DNA of 41,657 nt from NCBI GenBank assembly GCA_020350085.1, contig CP070706.1, positions 3,542,780 through 3,584,436 on the forward strand. Reading direction: 5' to 3'. A program made the position numbers and the translations under genes. The DNA is from Acidobacteriota bacterium (lineage in GTDB: Bacteria; Acidobacteriota; Polarisedimenticolia; J045). The notes beneath the pieces are model-generated. The model ran no database searches. It worked only from the letters and a program-made list of their open reading frames with translations, and was not told the DNA's origin. The stretch's first letter is position 1; every line of letters begins with the position of its first letter. Shown here one piece after another: positions 32,064 through 40,679 of the stretch.

Positions 32064-34028
32064 TCAGGAGGACGGATCGCGGACCGCCTTGCCGTCGTCG
32101 TAGCGCAAGGCTTCGGCGCCGCCCTTGACGCCCGGACGCCCCGGAAAAGCGCGGCGTTCAGCCACGTCGGATCCGATCAGCCCGTCGAGAATCGCCAACG
32201 GCTCAACCTCGAGCGCCCTCGGACCGCTGATCAGCAGGCCCTCGACGGCGCGGTGCACCGCTTCGGCCAGCTCGCGGGCGATCTCGAGACCCATCTCGGC
32301 CTCGCGGCCCTGCTTTTCCGCCTTCGCCATGCGCTCGAGGATCGCCGACGGCACGTGGACGCCGGGGACCTCGGCCGCCAGGTGCTCGGCCTCGCGGAGG
32401 GATCCGAGCGGATGGATCGTCGCCACGATCGGCACTCGGACGTGGGCGACGAGTCCCGCGAACCGCTCGAAAGACTCGAGGTCGAACACGGGGCTCGTCA
32501 CAGCGAACTCCGCACCAGCATCGACCTTCCACTCGAAGCGCCGGACCTCTTCGTCGAGATCGGGTGCGGCGATCGTGGCCAGCACCCCACTGAAAAAGGC
32601 CGTCGGATCACCGATCGGATTGTCGCCGACGTCGAGACCGTGATTGAGGCGTGTGACGACGTTGGTCAACCCGATCGCGTCGATATCGAAGACCCCACTG
32701 CTCCAGGACGACTCGCCCGGCCGCGGTGCCTGGCCGGTGAGCAACATCAAGTTTCTGAGCCCGAGAGCGTGTGCGCCGAGCAGGTCCGACTGCATGCCGT
32801 CGAGGGCGCGGTCGCGGCAGCTGTACTGGAGGACGGTCTCTGTGGGTCCGGCGGCGGCGACGCGCTCCATCACGAGGCGTGCCAGGGCGAGCGAGCTCAT
32901 GCGCGCCATGGCCCGCGGATCATCCGTCACCATCAGGCCGTCCACGCCAGCTCGAGCCAGCTGCTCGGCCCGGCCGAGTAGCTGCGCCGTTTCCCAGCCG
33001 TGAGGTGGAGCCAACTCGACCAGACAGGCGAACCTGCCGTGAGCTACCTGTCGAGCCAGGCGCGATTTCTGCTCGCGCGGCACGGTTCGGGGGGCTGGCG
33101 CGGTGGAAGGCGAGCGGGGCGGCGCGACGACGACACGCGGAACGACACGCCGGCCGGCAGCCTCTCCGAGCGCCTCCCGCATCGACCGCACGTGCTCGGG
33201 GGTCACGCCGCAGCAGCCTCCGACGACGCGGGCTCCCGCGCGAACGAAGCGCCGCGCGTAGCGACCCATGTAGGCCGGCGAGGTCAAGTACAGCATGCGT
33301 CCGTCGACGGTGCGCGGAATTCCCGCATTGGGCATCGCCGCCAGCGGACGGGACGTGCTCGCGGCCATCGCCTCGATGACGGACAGCATCGAAGCCGGTC
33401 CGACCGAGCAGTTCACGCCGAGCAGCTCGGCGCCGGTGGCCTCGAGCTTCTGAGCGATCCACTCGGGAGGAACGCCTTCTGGCGTACGTCCTTCCTCGTC
33501 GACGGTCATCATCGCGATCACGGGCAGCTCGCCGCTCTCGCGCACGGCGCGTACCGCCGCCTGGATCTCGACCAGATCGCTGAAAGTCTCGAGAGAGAGC
33601 AGATCCACGCCGCCCTCGACGAGCCCCTGGACCTGCTCGCGAAACAGCGCCACCGCCTCATCGACGGTGGTCGGTCCCCAAGGCTCGAGCCGGATGCCCA
33701 GCGGTCCGACGGAGCCGGCAACGAAGACGCGGCCGTTGGCCGCCTTGCACGCCAGCTGGGCGCCGGCGCGATTGATTTCGCGCGTTCGACCACCCAGACC
33801 GTGTGCTTCGAGTTTGGGGCGGTTGGCGGCAAACGTGTTGGTCTCGATCACATCGGCGCCGGCGCGGATGAACTCGGTATGGCTGCGCTCGACGAGCTGC
33901 GGGCGGGACAGATTCAGCTCTTCGTAGCAGCGGTTGAGGAACACACCGCGGCTGTAGATCTCCGTGCCCATACCCCCGTCGAAGAGGGCCACGCGTTCGG
34001 CGACGAAATCGAGAAAGAGATGCTTCAA
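32064..34028 (-). CDS. Bifunctional homocysteine S-methyltransferase / methylenetetrahydrofolate reductase
   Basis: 654 residues, YitJ-like architecture. The N-terminal homocysteine methyltransferase domain (about 1-285) has LFDGGMGTEIY, ADVIETNTFAANR, and the zinc ligands Cys207 (GVNCSVGP) and Cys272/Cys273 (GGCCGVTPEH). The C-terminal MTHFR domain (about 350-620) has LVELAPPHGW, NLMLLTGQAPR, AEFAVTSPVFD and VPIVATIHPL. It moves one-carbon units from methylene-THF to methyl-THF and on to methionine or a related acceptor. The start is most likely the TTG at 34028 (MKHLFLDF); there is no in-frame ATG nearby and the ribosome site is weak. It is cytoplasmic. Confidence 0.9.
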   Translation of the reverse strand: MKHLFLDFVAERVALFDGGMGTEIYSRGVFLNRCYEELNLSRPQLVERSHTEFIRAGADVIETNTFAANRPKLEAHGLGGRTREINRAGAQLACKAANGRVFVAGSVGPLGIRLEPWGPTTVDEAVALFREQVQGLVEGGVDLLSLETFSDLVEIQAAVRAVRESGELPVIAMMTVDEEGRTPEGVPPEWIAQKLEATGAELLGVNCSVGPASMLSVIEAMAASTSRPLAAMPNAGIPRTVDGRMLYLTSPAYMGRYARRFVRAGARVVGGCCGVTPEHVRSMREALGEAAGRRVVPRVVVAPPRSPSTAPAPRTVPREQKSRLARQVAHGRFACLVELAPPHGWETAQLLGRAEQLARAGVDGLMVTDDPRAMARMSSLALARLVMERVAAAGPTETVLQYSCRDRALDGMQSDLLGAHALGLRNLMLLTGQAPRPGESSWSSGVFDIDAIGLTNVVTRLNHGLDVGDNPIGDPTAFFSGVLATIAAPDLDEEVRRFEWKVDAGAEFAVTSPVFDLESFERFAGLVAHVRVPIVATIHPLGSLREAEHLAAEVPGVHVPSAILERMAKAEKQGREAEMGLEIARELAEAVHRAVEGLLISGPRALEVEPLAILDGLIGSDVAERRAFPGRPGVKGGAEALRYDDGKAVRDPSS

Positions 34029-34185
34029 TGCGGCCGATTCTCCCGCCGGCAGGCGCTCGCCGCCGCCAGCTGGTGATCCTGACCCCCGTCCGAGGGGGCG
34101 TTTCCCAGTATTCCACACGCCGTGGCCGGAGTCGCTGACGTCCGGGAAGTCGGCGGCGGCTCCGCGCTCGCGGGTCCACGCAGGT

Positions 34186-34220
34186 AGCAAAGGAGGCCGC
34201 CCCGTGGCGACCCCTTTGCT
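34186..34220. other. Strong hairpin upstream of the methyltransferase/MTHFR gene
   Basis: Perfect 8-base arms AGCAAAGG (34186-34193) and CCTTTGCT (34213-34220), with a smaller inner stem CGCC/GGCG. It is 158 bases before the methyltransferase start and 82 after the ompA stop. There is no T-run on the minus strand, so it is not a standard terminator. A second hairpin (CGGCTC/GAGCCG) lies just upstream near 34240-34262. Confidence 0.5.
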
Positions 34221-34301
34221 CCATCGGGATGCAGCGAGCCTCGGCTCTTCGAATCCGAGCCGCGTACTCGCTCGATACCGTGCGGTGCTGTCGCGGCCGG
34301 A

Positions 34302-34946
34302 CTACTCGAGCACGAGTACTTCGACGCGGCGATTGGCGCTCCGGCCAGCGCGTGTCGAGTTGTCCGCGATCGGCCGGCTCTCGCCGTAGGAGATGACCGA
34401 CATCAGGTTGAGCGGCACGCCCTTCTCGTGCAGGAAGTCGCGCACCGCTTCGGCCCGCTTGAGTCCGAGCGCCTTGTTATAGGCCGGGTTGCCCGTGGCG
34501 TCGGTGTGGCCCTGAATCTCGATGAAGACCAGCTTGCCGAGGCCCGTGATCCTGCTGACGAGGCCTTCGAGGGCGCGAGCGCCATCGGGCTTGATCTCGG
34601 TCCGGTCGAGATCGAACACGCACTCGCGATTGGTGAGCATCGTTTTCCAGAGAACCTTGCCCGCGGCGCGATCGTAGGCTTCGTTGGCGCGGCTCAGCGC
34701 CTGCCCGGCCGTGGACTCGGCTTTGGTCGCCGTCGAGGCAGCGCCCTGAACGTCCCGCCCGAGCTTGTCTCCCATGGACCTTAGACCGTCGATCTCCTCG
34801 CCCTGCTGCTCGACCGTGCTCTGAATGCCGTCCACCCGGGTGTTGACGTCGGCCAGCCCGGTCTCCCACTTCTTTTTCGCCGTGCAGCCCATGGAAAGGG
34901 CCGCAGCCACTCCGATCAGGCAGATCACCGCCGTCGTCGCTTTCAT
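34302..34946 (-). CDS. OmpA-family peptidoglycan-associated lipoprotein with coiled coil
   Basis: 214 residues. A lipoprotein signal (VAAALSMGC, lipid-modified Cys21) is followed by a coiled-coil region (about 28-95, with heptad-like NTRVDGIQSTVEQQGEEID and an Ala-rich stretch) and a C-terminal OmpA domain. The OmpA domain has the peptidoglycan-binding motif IEIQGHTDATGNPAYN, LGLKRAEAVRDFL and GESRPIADN...RSANRRVEV. It tethers the outer membrane to the cell wall. ATG 34946 has GGAGG seven bases upstream and a TATAAT -10 about 93 bases upstream. Confidence 0.92.
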   Translation of the reverse strand: MKATTAVICLIGVAAALSMGCTAKKKWETGLADVNTRVDGIQSTVEQQGEEIDGLRSMGDKLGRDVQGAASTATKAESTAGQALSRANEAYDRAAGKVLWKTMLTNRECVFDLDRTEIKPDGARALEGLVSRITGLGKLVFIEIQGHTDATGNPAYNKALGLKRAEAVRDFLHEKGVPLNLMSVISYGESRPIADNSTRAGRSANRRVEVLVLE

Positions 34947-35038
34947 CGGTCCACCTCCTCGCTCATAGCGTCCACTGTCCGCCGCCCCGAGCCTCGGACT
35001 CGAGGGCGCTACCCGCGCCATCACGGGCGAAGCGCGGG

Positions 35039-35044
35039 ATTATA
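35039..35044 (-). promoter_or_regulatory. -10 element of the ompA-like gene
   Basis: Perfect TATAAT on the minus strand in an unusually AT-rich patch, preceded by TTG. The -35 region (CTGTCG) is poor. It implies a leader of about 85 bases. Confidence 0.5.
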
Positions 35045-35147
35045 CAATTCTAACTCGCTGGCGACAGGGTTTATCGGTTGCCGCCGCCAGATATGTTTTC
35101 GCCGTGCGGATCGCTGCTGAAGCGCAGACCGTCACGAGCGATTCGGC

Positions 35148-36206
35148 CTAATAATATCCTGCTCTCGTGCGAACAATCACGTCCCTGCCCGGAACCGTGA
35201 TGCGGATCGGTTTGAATCGTCCGTCGGAGGGCTCGGTGGGACGAAGCGCCAGCCAGTACTGGTGGCGAAGCTCGGCGGCGAGCGTTGCCGCCGCGTCGTC
35301 GGCGCTCTTTCGATCGGTGACCAAGAACAGCCGCCCTCCTGTCTGACCGGCCACCCTTCGCAGAGGATCGAAAGGAGAGCTGTCCGAGCGGCGATCCTGA
35401 AACTCGCGGCCGACTCCCCCAACGGCCCACACGTAGACCGGCACCCCGACGCGCCGCGCCGTCGCGATCACATCGTCGGCGCTGGTCCGGCTCGCGTTGT
35501 CGACACCGTCGGAAACGAGCACGATCGCGTGCCGCTCGCGCGGCGCGTCGGGCACGATGTGCGCGGCAGCATCGAGAGCGTCCCTGAGAGCGGTTCTGCC
35601 GTGGCGGGGAATCGCCACGCCGTGCTCGAGGGTCGCGAACGGCCGGTCGTTCCAGTCCAGTTGCAGCTCGACTCCCCGGCTGGCAAAGCTCAGCAACATG
35701 ATGCGATCTTGCGGGCCCAGCCGGCGCATGAGGGGCCGTAGTGCCGTTCTGGTCGGCTCGCCCGCGAGCGGTTCCATCGACTCCGAAACGTCGAGCAGGA
35801 TCGCCAGGCGCAGCGGCCGGTCATCTTCCTCGCTGAACCACGCGATCGGCTCGAGCTTTCCTTGCACCTCGATTCGGAACTCCTCGGCATTCAGCCCGGC
35901 GACGGGACGGCCCGAGCGATCGAGAACGATCGCCGGCAGCATCACGAGTCGCACGGCGACGTCCTCGGATGGCAGCGCGAGGAGCAGCTCTTCGAGCTCG
36001 GCATCGCTCAACGGCGGCCCTCCTCGCGAGACCCGCTCCATCAGCTCACGAACGCGTTGCTCGTCGAGCTGCGCTCGCTCAGCAAAGGACTCGAGACTAA
36101 CCCCCGAGATCAGCAGTGCTGCCAGCAGAGCCATCGCTGCGCGTGCGGTGAGAATGCCGCACGCTGGACGGCTCGCGCGAGAACATCTCCTCTCACTTCC
36201 CCGCAA
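35148..36206 (-). CDS. Exported von Willebrand factor A protein (acidobacterial VWFA-related type)
   Basis: 352 residues. Signal segment MALLAALLISGVSLESFA, a helical region, then VLDRSGRPVAGLNAEEF and a VWA domain with the metal-ion site DVSESM (Asp139, Ser141, Ser143) and VLVSDGVDN. It ends VRTRAGYY. The V.D..G.PV.GL...F lead-in and the R.GYY end are typical of the TIGR03436 acidobacterial VWFA-related family. Probable periplasmic or surface protein-binding role. The best start is the TTG at 36206, six bases after GAGGAGG; an in-frame GTG and a later ATG (36134) are alternatives. It is divergent from the TPR gene with 69 bases between. Confidence 0.85.
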   Translation of the reverse strand: MRGSERRCSRASRPACGILTARAAMALLAALLISGVSLESFAERAQLDEQRVRELMERVSRGGPPLSDAELEELLLALPSEDVAVRLVMLPAIVLDRSGRPVAGLNAEEFRIEVQGKLEPIAWFSEEDDRPLRLAILLDVSESMEPLAGEPTRTALRPLMRRLGPQDRIMLLSFASRGVELQLDWNDRPFATLEHGVAIPRHGRTALRDALDAAAHIVPDAPRERHAIVLVSDGVDNASRTSADDVIATARRVGVPVYVWAVGGVGREFQDRRSDSSPFDPLRRVAGQTGGRLFLVTDRKSADDAAATLAAELRHQYWLALRPTEPSDGRFKPIRITVPGRDVIVRTRAGYY

Positions 36207-36261
36207 CCCACACCTCCTCACCGCAGCGCTGCGTTCGGCTGCCGTGATGATGTCTCAAGGC

Positions 36262-36267
36262 TATACT
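36262..36267 (+). promoter_or_regulatory. Putative -10 of a leaderless transcript (TPR operon)
   Basis: TATACT ends eight bases before the ATG at 36276, with no ribosome binding site between. The spacing puts transcription start at or next to the start codon. Confidence 0.45.
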
Positions 36268-36275
36268 GCAGTCTC

Positions 36276-36695
36276 ATGAGGGGCAGAATCCAGCATATTC
36301 GGCAACGTGTCTCACTCATCCTCAAGATGTTGTCCGTGTTGGTGTTGCTGGCCGGGGCTGGAGACGTTCTGGCCGCGAGGGATCTCAGCCGGCGTGAGTT
36401 CCGCCAGGAGCTGCGCTTCGCCGCCGATATGGCGGAGCGTGGACTGTGGCGCGAGGCGATGTTCCGCTGGAAGCGACTTCTCGAGCAGCGCCCGGACGAG
36501 CCGCGGCTGCTGAACAATCTCGCCGTCGCCCACGAAGCGATCGGTGAGCACGAGCAGGCGATCGCGCTCTACGCTCGCGCGCTGGAGCTGACGAGCGAGA
36601 GGAACATCGCAACGAATCATCAGCTCGCTCTGCAGATCCTCGAGCAGCGCTCGAACGACGAGCGAGAGGATGTCGAAGGGGAATTCGATCCTTGA
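36276..36695 (+). CDS. Small exported TPR protein
   Basis: 139 residues. N-terminal hydrophobic segment (LKMLSVLVLLAGAGDVLAA), then tetratricopeptide-type helices (LWREAMFRWKRLLEQRPDEP, LLNNLAVAHEAIGEHEQAIA, LYARALELTS), probably two to three repeats. Such proteins serve as periplasmic scaffolds. First gene of a three-gene operon whose last product is an Omp85-type barrel fusion. Its stop overlaps the next start (TTGA, 36692-36695). Confidence 0.8.
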   Translation: MRGRIQHIRQRVSLILKMLSVLVLLAGAGDVLAARDLSRREFRQELRFAADMAERGLWREAMFRWKRLLEQRPDEPRLLNNLAVAHEAIGEHEQAIALYARALELTSERNIATNHQLALQILEQRSNDEREDVEGEFDP

Positions 36696-37396
36696 TCGGC
36701 AGGTGCTCATACTCCGGCCGTCGGCTCTGTGCGAACGTGGCCGCAGTCGCGCTGCTTTTCGCGGCGGCGCCGGTCGCGGACGCGGGCTCGTGGAATCAGG
36801 TACCGATCGAGCTGCCGCTGCCGGCGAAGCTCGACACCGATCCGGGTGAGTCGCTCCTCGTCGCTCGCTTCCGCGCCACGGACCACGATTGGATCGACGT
36901 CGGGCTGGAGATTTCACGTTGGATGCGCCGGCAGCTCGCTCGGACGACGGCGCTCGATGTGCTCGACGTCCCACCGCCGCCGATTCCCGAGCAGCGTCCC
37001 GCACAGCTCGCGGTCAACGACGTGTTCTGGCGACGCCTCGGCAACGACTTTCAAGCCGATCTGATCGTGGCTGGCGTCGCGTCGTATCAGATAGACGATC
37101 GTTCGGGATATGTCACCGAAGACGTCATCAGCAACATTACAGGCCAGACAGTGCGCCAGTCGCGTTTCGCGGAGATGACAGGATTTCGACTGCGTGTGGA
37201 GATCTTTTTTCTCAAGGGTGACAACGGCGCACTGCTTCACAACGACGTTTGGCAGGAAGAGACAGTCAGAGGTGAGGGGAACATACGGGAGCATCTCGAG
37301 GTGCTGTTCGAGCTCCTCGAATCGATGGCGGATGACCTGTCCGCCGTCTTTTTGCCGACCCGGATCACGGAGCCTCGCTTCATCTGGGTCGAGTAG
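36692..37396 (+). CDS. Exported protein of unknown function
   Basis: 234 residues. TTG start overlapping the TPR stop, a basic N-terminus and signal peptide (VAAVALLFAAAPVADA), then a mixed alpha/beta domain (LLVARFRATDHDWIDVGLEI, ADLIVAGVASYQIDDRSGY, GFRLRVEIFFLKGDNGAL). The pattern of a periplasmic protein that computes a per-subunit effector, as in TolB N-terminal or CsgG-like domains, is suggestive but not convincing. Translational coupling and the next gene's envelope function suggest a shared envelope role. Confidence 0.7.
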   Translation: MIGRCSYSGRRLCANVAAVALLFAAAPVADAGSWNQVPIELPLPAKLDTDPGESLLVARFRATDHDWIDVGLEISRWMRRQLARTTALDVLDVPPPPIPEQRPAQLAVNDVFWRRLGNDFQADLIVAGVASYQIDDRSGYVTEDVISNITGQTVRQSRFAEMTGFRLRVEIFFLKGDNGALLHNDVWQEETVRGEGNIREHLEVLFELLESMADDLSAVFLPTRITEPRFIWVE

Positions 37397-37410
37397 CTGC
37401 TGGAGGTATC

Positions 37411-40400
37411 TTGCGTGCCCTCATCCGATCACTCGTAACACTCTCGTTGCTCGTGCTGATCTGCTGGACGCCTGCGAGCGCGCAGTTCGGCAAGAACAAG
37501 ACCAGCTACGCGACATTCGACTGGAAGGTTTATCACTCGCCTCACTTCGACGTTTATTTCTATCCAGCCCAGGAGAATCAGCTGCAAGCCGTCGTCTCGG
37601 AGCTCGAGAGTGCGTATCTCGATCACTCGCAGCGGCTCCAGCACGAGCTCCGCGAACGAGTCCCCGTGATTCTCTATCGAACTCATCGCGAGTTTCTGCA
37701 AACGAACGTGTATCTCTCGGAGCTGCCTGAAGCCGTCGGAGCGTTCGCCGAACCCTTCCAGGGCCGGATGGTGCTACCGATCGACGATCCTCCCGACAAG
37801 CGCTACAAGCTGATTCGCCACGAATTGGTGCACGTCTTTCAGTTCGACATTCTCTACGGTGAATCGCTCCGCCGAACGCTTCGTGCTTCACCTCCGGTGT
37901 GGCTCGTCGAGGGGATGGCGAGCTACCTTGCCGACGATGAAGACGCATTCGACCAGATGGTCATTCGCGATCTGGTGATCAATAACCAGGTCCCGTCTTT
38001 GGCTCGGCTGAATCGGCTTGCGTTCGAGACTTACCGCTTCGGCAACGCGATTTTCAGCTTCATCGAGGGCAAGTACGGCTCAGATGGGGTGCGGACGTTT
38101 TTGTTCGAGTACCGCAAGGCGCTGCTCGCGCAGAACATCGAAAAACCGATGAAGGATGCGTTCGGACTCAGCGTCGAGCAATTCGATCGGCTGTTCGCAC
38201 GGTACCTTCGCCGGCGGTACCTGCCCGTGCTGACCGACACGCGCTCGCCGGACGAATACGGACCGGAAATCGGCCTATCGAAACCCGGTCGAGTCACGTA
38301 TGCGCCGGAGCTGAGCCCTTCTGGAGAGCTGATCGCCGCCATCGCGACGCCGACGAGATACGAGTTCGACGTCGTCGTTCTCTCGACCAAGGACGGTGAG
38401 CTCGTGAGGAATGTCACCAAGGGATTCACGAATCGATACCGATCACTCGTCAGTGGGGTGGGCGAGGGCGAGCTGGACGTCCGCGCGCTCGGTTGGTCGC
38501 CTGAAGGAGACCGACTCGCTTTCTTCGTCAAGCGCGAGAACGTGCGCGATCTGTTGATTTATGACCCGATCCGAGGTCGCCGCATCGACCGGATCACGTT
38601 CGACGAGATCGCTAATGTCACCTCGCCCGCTTTTTCGCCGGACGGGAAGTGGATCGCATTCTCAGGCAACCTCGACGGGTATTGGGACATCTTTCGCGTC
38701 AACCTCGAGTCGAAGAAGATCGAGAACCTGACCCAGGACGTCCATCCGGACACGAATCCATCGTGGGCGGAGGACGGATCGAAGGTGCTGTACAACCGCC
38801 GTATCGGCCAATTCGCCAAGATCTTCGTCGTCGATGTGGGCGCTCCGGAGCGCAAGACACAGCTGACGGCCGGCCCGGCATCGGACATCCAGCCCCGTTT
38901 CTCGCGCGACGGTAAGTGGGTCTACTTCGCGTCCGATCGGGGCCTTTTTGGCGTATTCAACTTGCACCGACTGAATCTCGCCGACGGCAAGATCGAGCGG
39001 CTGACCGATGTCGGCGGCGGGGCTTTCGCGCCGGTGGAGCTGAACCCAGCGGACGACGACTCGCGCCAACTCGCCTACACCGCGTTTCACGACCGGACTT
39101 TTCGGGTTTTCCGGTTGAAGCTCTCCGGTGAACACGTGGCGGCTGCCATCGAGAAAGGCAAGAGCGAGCCGCAAAGCTCGCCGCTGGCTCCATCGCGCAG
39201 AAGACAGCGCGAAGACGGAGATGCGGAGCCGGGTCCGGCCGAGGATGCCGAGGGAGCCGTTGCGCCGAACACGGGGCTTTCTCTCGATTCGAAGCACCCT
39301 TCACGTGCCTCTTCCCTCCCATCTCGTGTCGGCCTGCTCGGCCCCGCCAGCGCGGATCTGAATCTGAGCGGATCGCTGGGATGGAACGTGCTCAGAGCGT
39401 CGAACTCGTTTTCGTCTCTCGCTCCCGCAACGGCTCAGCGCACCACGGAGCCTGACGACGATGAGGACGCGGACCTGCGACCGTTCTCACCGCCGCTCGA
39501 GCTGACTCTCGATCCAGACAGGACAGAGGACTACAAGCTCAAGTGGAAGCTGGACGAACCCCAAATCGAGGTGGGTGTCACCGACGACGGGCGCTTTTTA
39601 TCCGATATCGCGCTGAGCTTCAGCGACCTGCTCGGTAACCAGCGCATCTTCGTTCAGAGCAGCTCCGTCAGTCAGTTCGCGAACGTGACGGCTGCCTACT
39701 TGAACGTGACACGTCGAATCGACTGGGGGGCGTTCATTTCCGACTACCGCGACTTCTACCTCGTCGCAGAAGCCGGCGGCAGCTTTGATACAGAGCGCAG
39801 AACACGGGTAACGAGTGTCGGCGCGTTCTCGAGCTACCCACTCAGTCGTCACTACCGGCTCGAGGGGGAGGTCGCCTACGCGCAAGAACGCTCCGACATA
39901 CCGTTCGTCGATCAAACCGGCAGTGTGTCCTTCTTTCGCCAATCGAACGACTATCCAGTGATGACGTTGAGCTTCGTCGGAGACACCGTACGAGCAGGCT
40001 CGTTCTACGGGCCGCTTCACGGTCATCGCTTCCGAGTCGGAGTATCCGGGATCAAGTTCGTCTCGGGTGATCTCGACGGCGAGACGCTCTACAGGCTCAA
40101 CTTCGATTACCGCGGGTATCAACGCGTGACCTCGCGGAGTCTGTTAGCGTTTCGACTGGCCGGACTGCTTTCCAGGGGGGAAGTGTCCACGGTCTACAGC
40201 CTCGGCGGCTACAACCAGCTCCGAGGCTTCCGCTACCGCGAGTTCTTCGGCGAGAACGTCGCGTATTCGAACTTCGAGTTCCGGTTTCCATTGTTCGACG
40301 CGATCTTCTGGAGCTTCGGTGTTCCCACCGGGCCCGTGCGCGCGTTCGCCTTCGTCGACGTCGGTGCCGCATGGTTTGAGGACGAAGTGATCGGCTTCGA

Positions 40401-40638
40401 TCCGATCACCCTCGAACCGATCACCGGACGCCTGGCCTACGACTCCCGAACCGGAACTTTCCGCGAGTTCAAGACGCGTGATGAGAACGACAAGCTTCAG
40501 GACGTTCACGCATCCGCGGGGCTCGGAATCTGGCTACCTTTCCTCGGACTGCCGATGAACTGGTCCTTTTCGCGCATTTTCGACGGCGACGAGTTCGGTC
40601 CCTGGCACTCGAACTTCTACATCGCTTTCGAATGGTGA
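37411..40638 (+). CDS. Fusion of gluzincin-like peptidase, TolB-like propeller and Omp85/BamA-type barrel
   Basis: 1075 residues. Signal peptide (LVTLSLLVLICWTPASAQ); an N-terminal peptidase MA-like domain with HELVH (His137, Glu138, His141) and Glu167 in WLVEGMASYL; a beta-propeller of PD40/TolB type (about 300-580) with FSPDGKWIAFSG, WAEDGSKVLYN and FSRDGKWVYFASD repeats; and a charged, Pro/Ser-rich linker (about 590-720). The end is a surface-antigen/Omp85 barrel, with GGYNQLRGFRYREFFGENVA (the RGF-type motif), AFAFVDVGAAWF and a final FYIAFEW. The TTG start follows GGAGG by four bases. Probably an outer-membrane protein with a periplasmic or exported peptidase-propeller part; function unknown. 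Confidence 0.88.
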   Translation: MRALIRSLVTLSLLVLICWTPASAQFGKNKTSYATFDWKVYHSPHFDVYFYPAQENQLQAVVSELESAYLDHSQRLQHELRERVPVILYRTHREFLQTNVYLSELPEAVGAFAEPFQGRMVLPIDDPPDKRYKLIRHELVHVFQFDILYGESLRRTLRASPPVWLVEGMASYLADDEDAFDQMVIRDLVINNQVPSLARLNRLAFETYRFGNAIFSFIEGKYGSDGVRTFLFEYRKALLAQNIEKPMKDAFGLSVEQFDRLFARYLRRRYLPVLTDTRSPDEYGPEIGLSKPGRVTYAPELSPSGELIAAIATPTRYEFDVVVLSTKDGELVRNVTKGFTNRYRSLVSGVGEGELDVRALGWSPEGDRLAFFVKRENVRDLLIYDPIRGRRIDRITFDEIANVTSPAFSPDGKWIAFSGNLDGYWDIFRVNLESKKIENLTQDVHPDTNPSWAEDGSKVLYNRRIGQFAKIFVVDVGAPERKTQLTAGPASDIQPRFSRDGKWVYFASDRGLFGVFNLHRLNLADGKIERLTDVGGGAFAPVELNPADDDSRQLAYTAFHDRTFRVFRLKLSGEHVAAAIEKGKSEPQSSPLAPSRRRQREDGDAEPGPAEDAEGAVAPNTGLSLDSKHPSRASSLPSRVGLLGPASADLNLSGSLGWNVLRASNSFSSLAPATAQRTTEPDDDEDADLRPFSPPLELTLDPDRTEDYKLKWKLDEPQIEVGVTDDGRFLSDIALSFSDLLGNQRIFVQSSSVSQFANVTAAYLNVTRRIDWGAFISDYRDFYLVAEAGGSFDTERRTRVTSVGAFSSYPLSRHYRLEGEVAYAQERSDIPFVDQTGSVSFFRQSNDYPVMTLSFVGDTVRAGSFYGPLHGHRFRVGVSGIKFVSGDLDGETLYRLNFDYRGYQRVTSRSLLAFRLAGLLSRGEVSTVYSLGGYNQLRGFRYREFFGENVAYSNFEFRFPLFDAIFWSFGVPTGPVRAFAFVDVGAAWFEDEVIGFDPITLEPITGRLAYDSRTGTFREFKTRDENDKLQDVHASAGLGIWLPFLGLPMNWSFSRIFDGDEFGPWHSNFYIAFEW

Positions 40639-40679
40639 TGTGATCTGCGGCTACGACGCGGGGGCGGTTGAAAGCGCGA

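Noticed and set aside
34180..34262. Possible SAH or c-di-GMP riboswitch (CGAGG..CGCTGC and GCAAAG fragments)
   Set aside because: Only short pieces match; the required pseudoknot or receptor elements are not found, so it is reported as unassigned structure only.
34225..34270. T-loop-like TTCGAATCC suggesting a tRNA
   Set aside because: No acceptor, D or anticodon arms can be built around it; it is simply the loop of a small hairpin.
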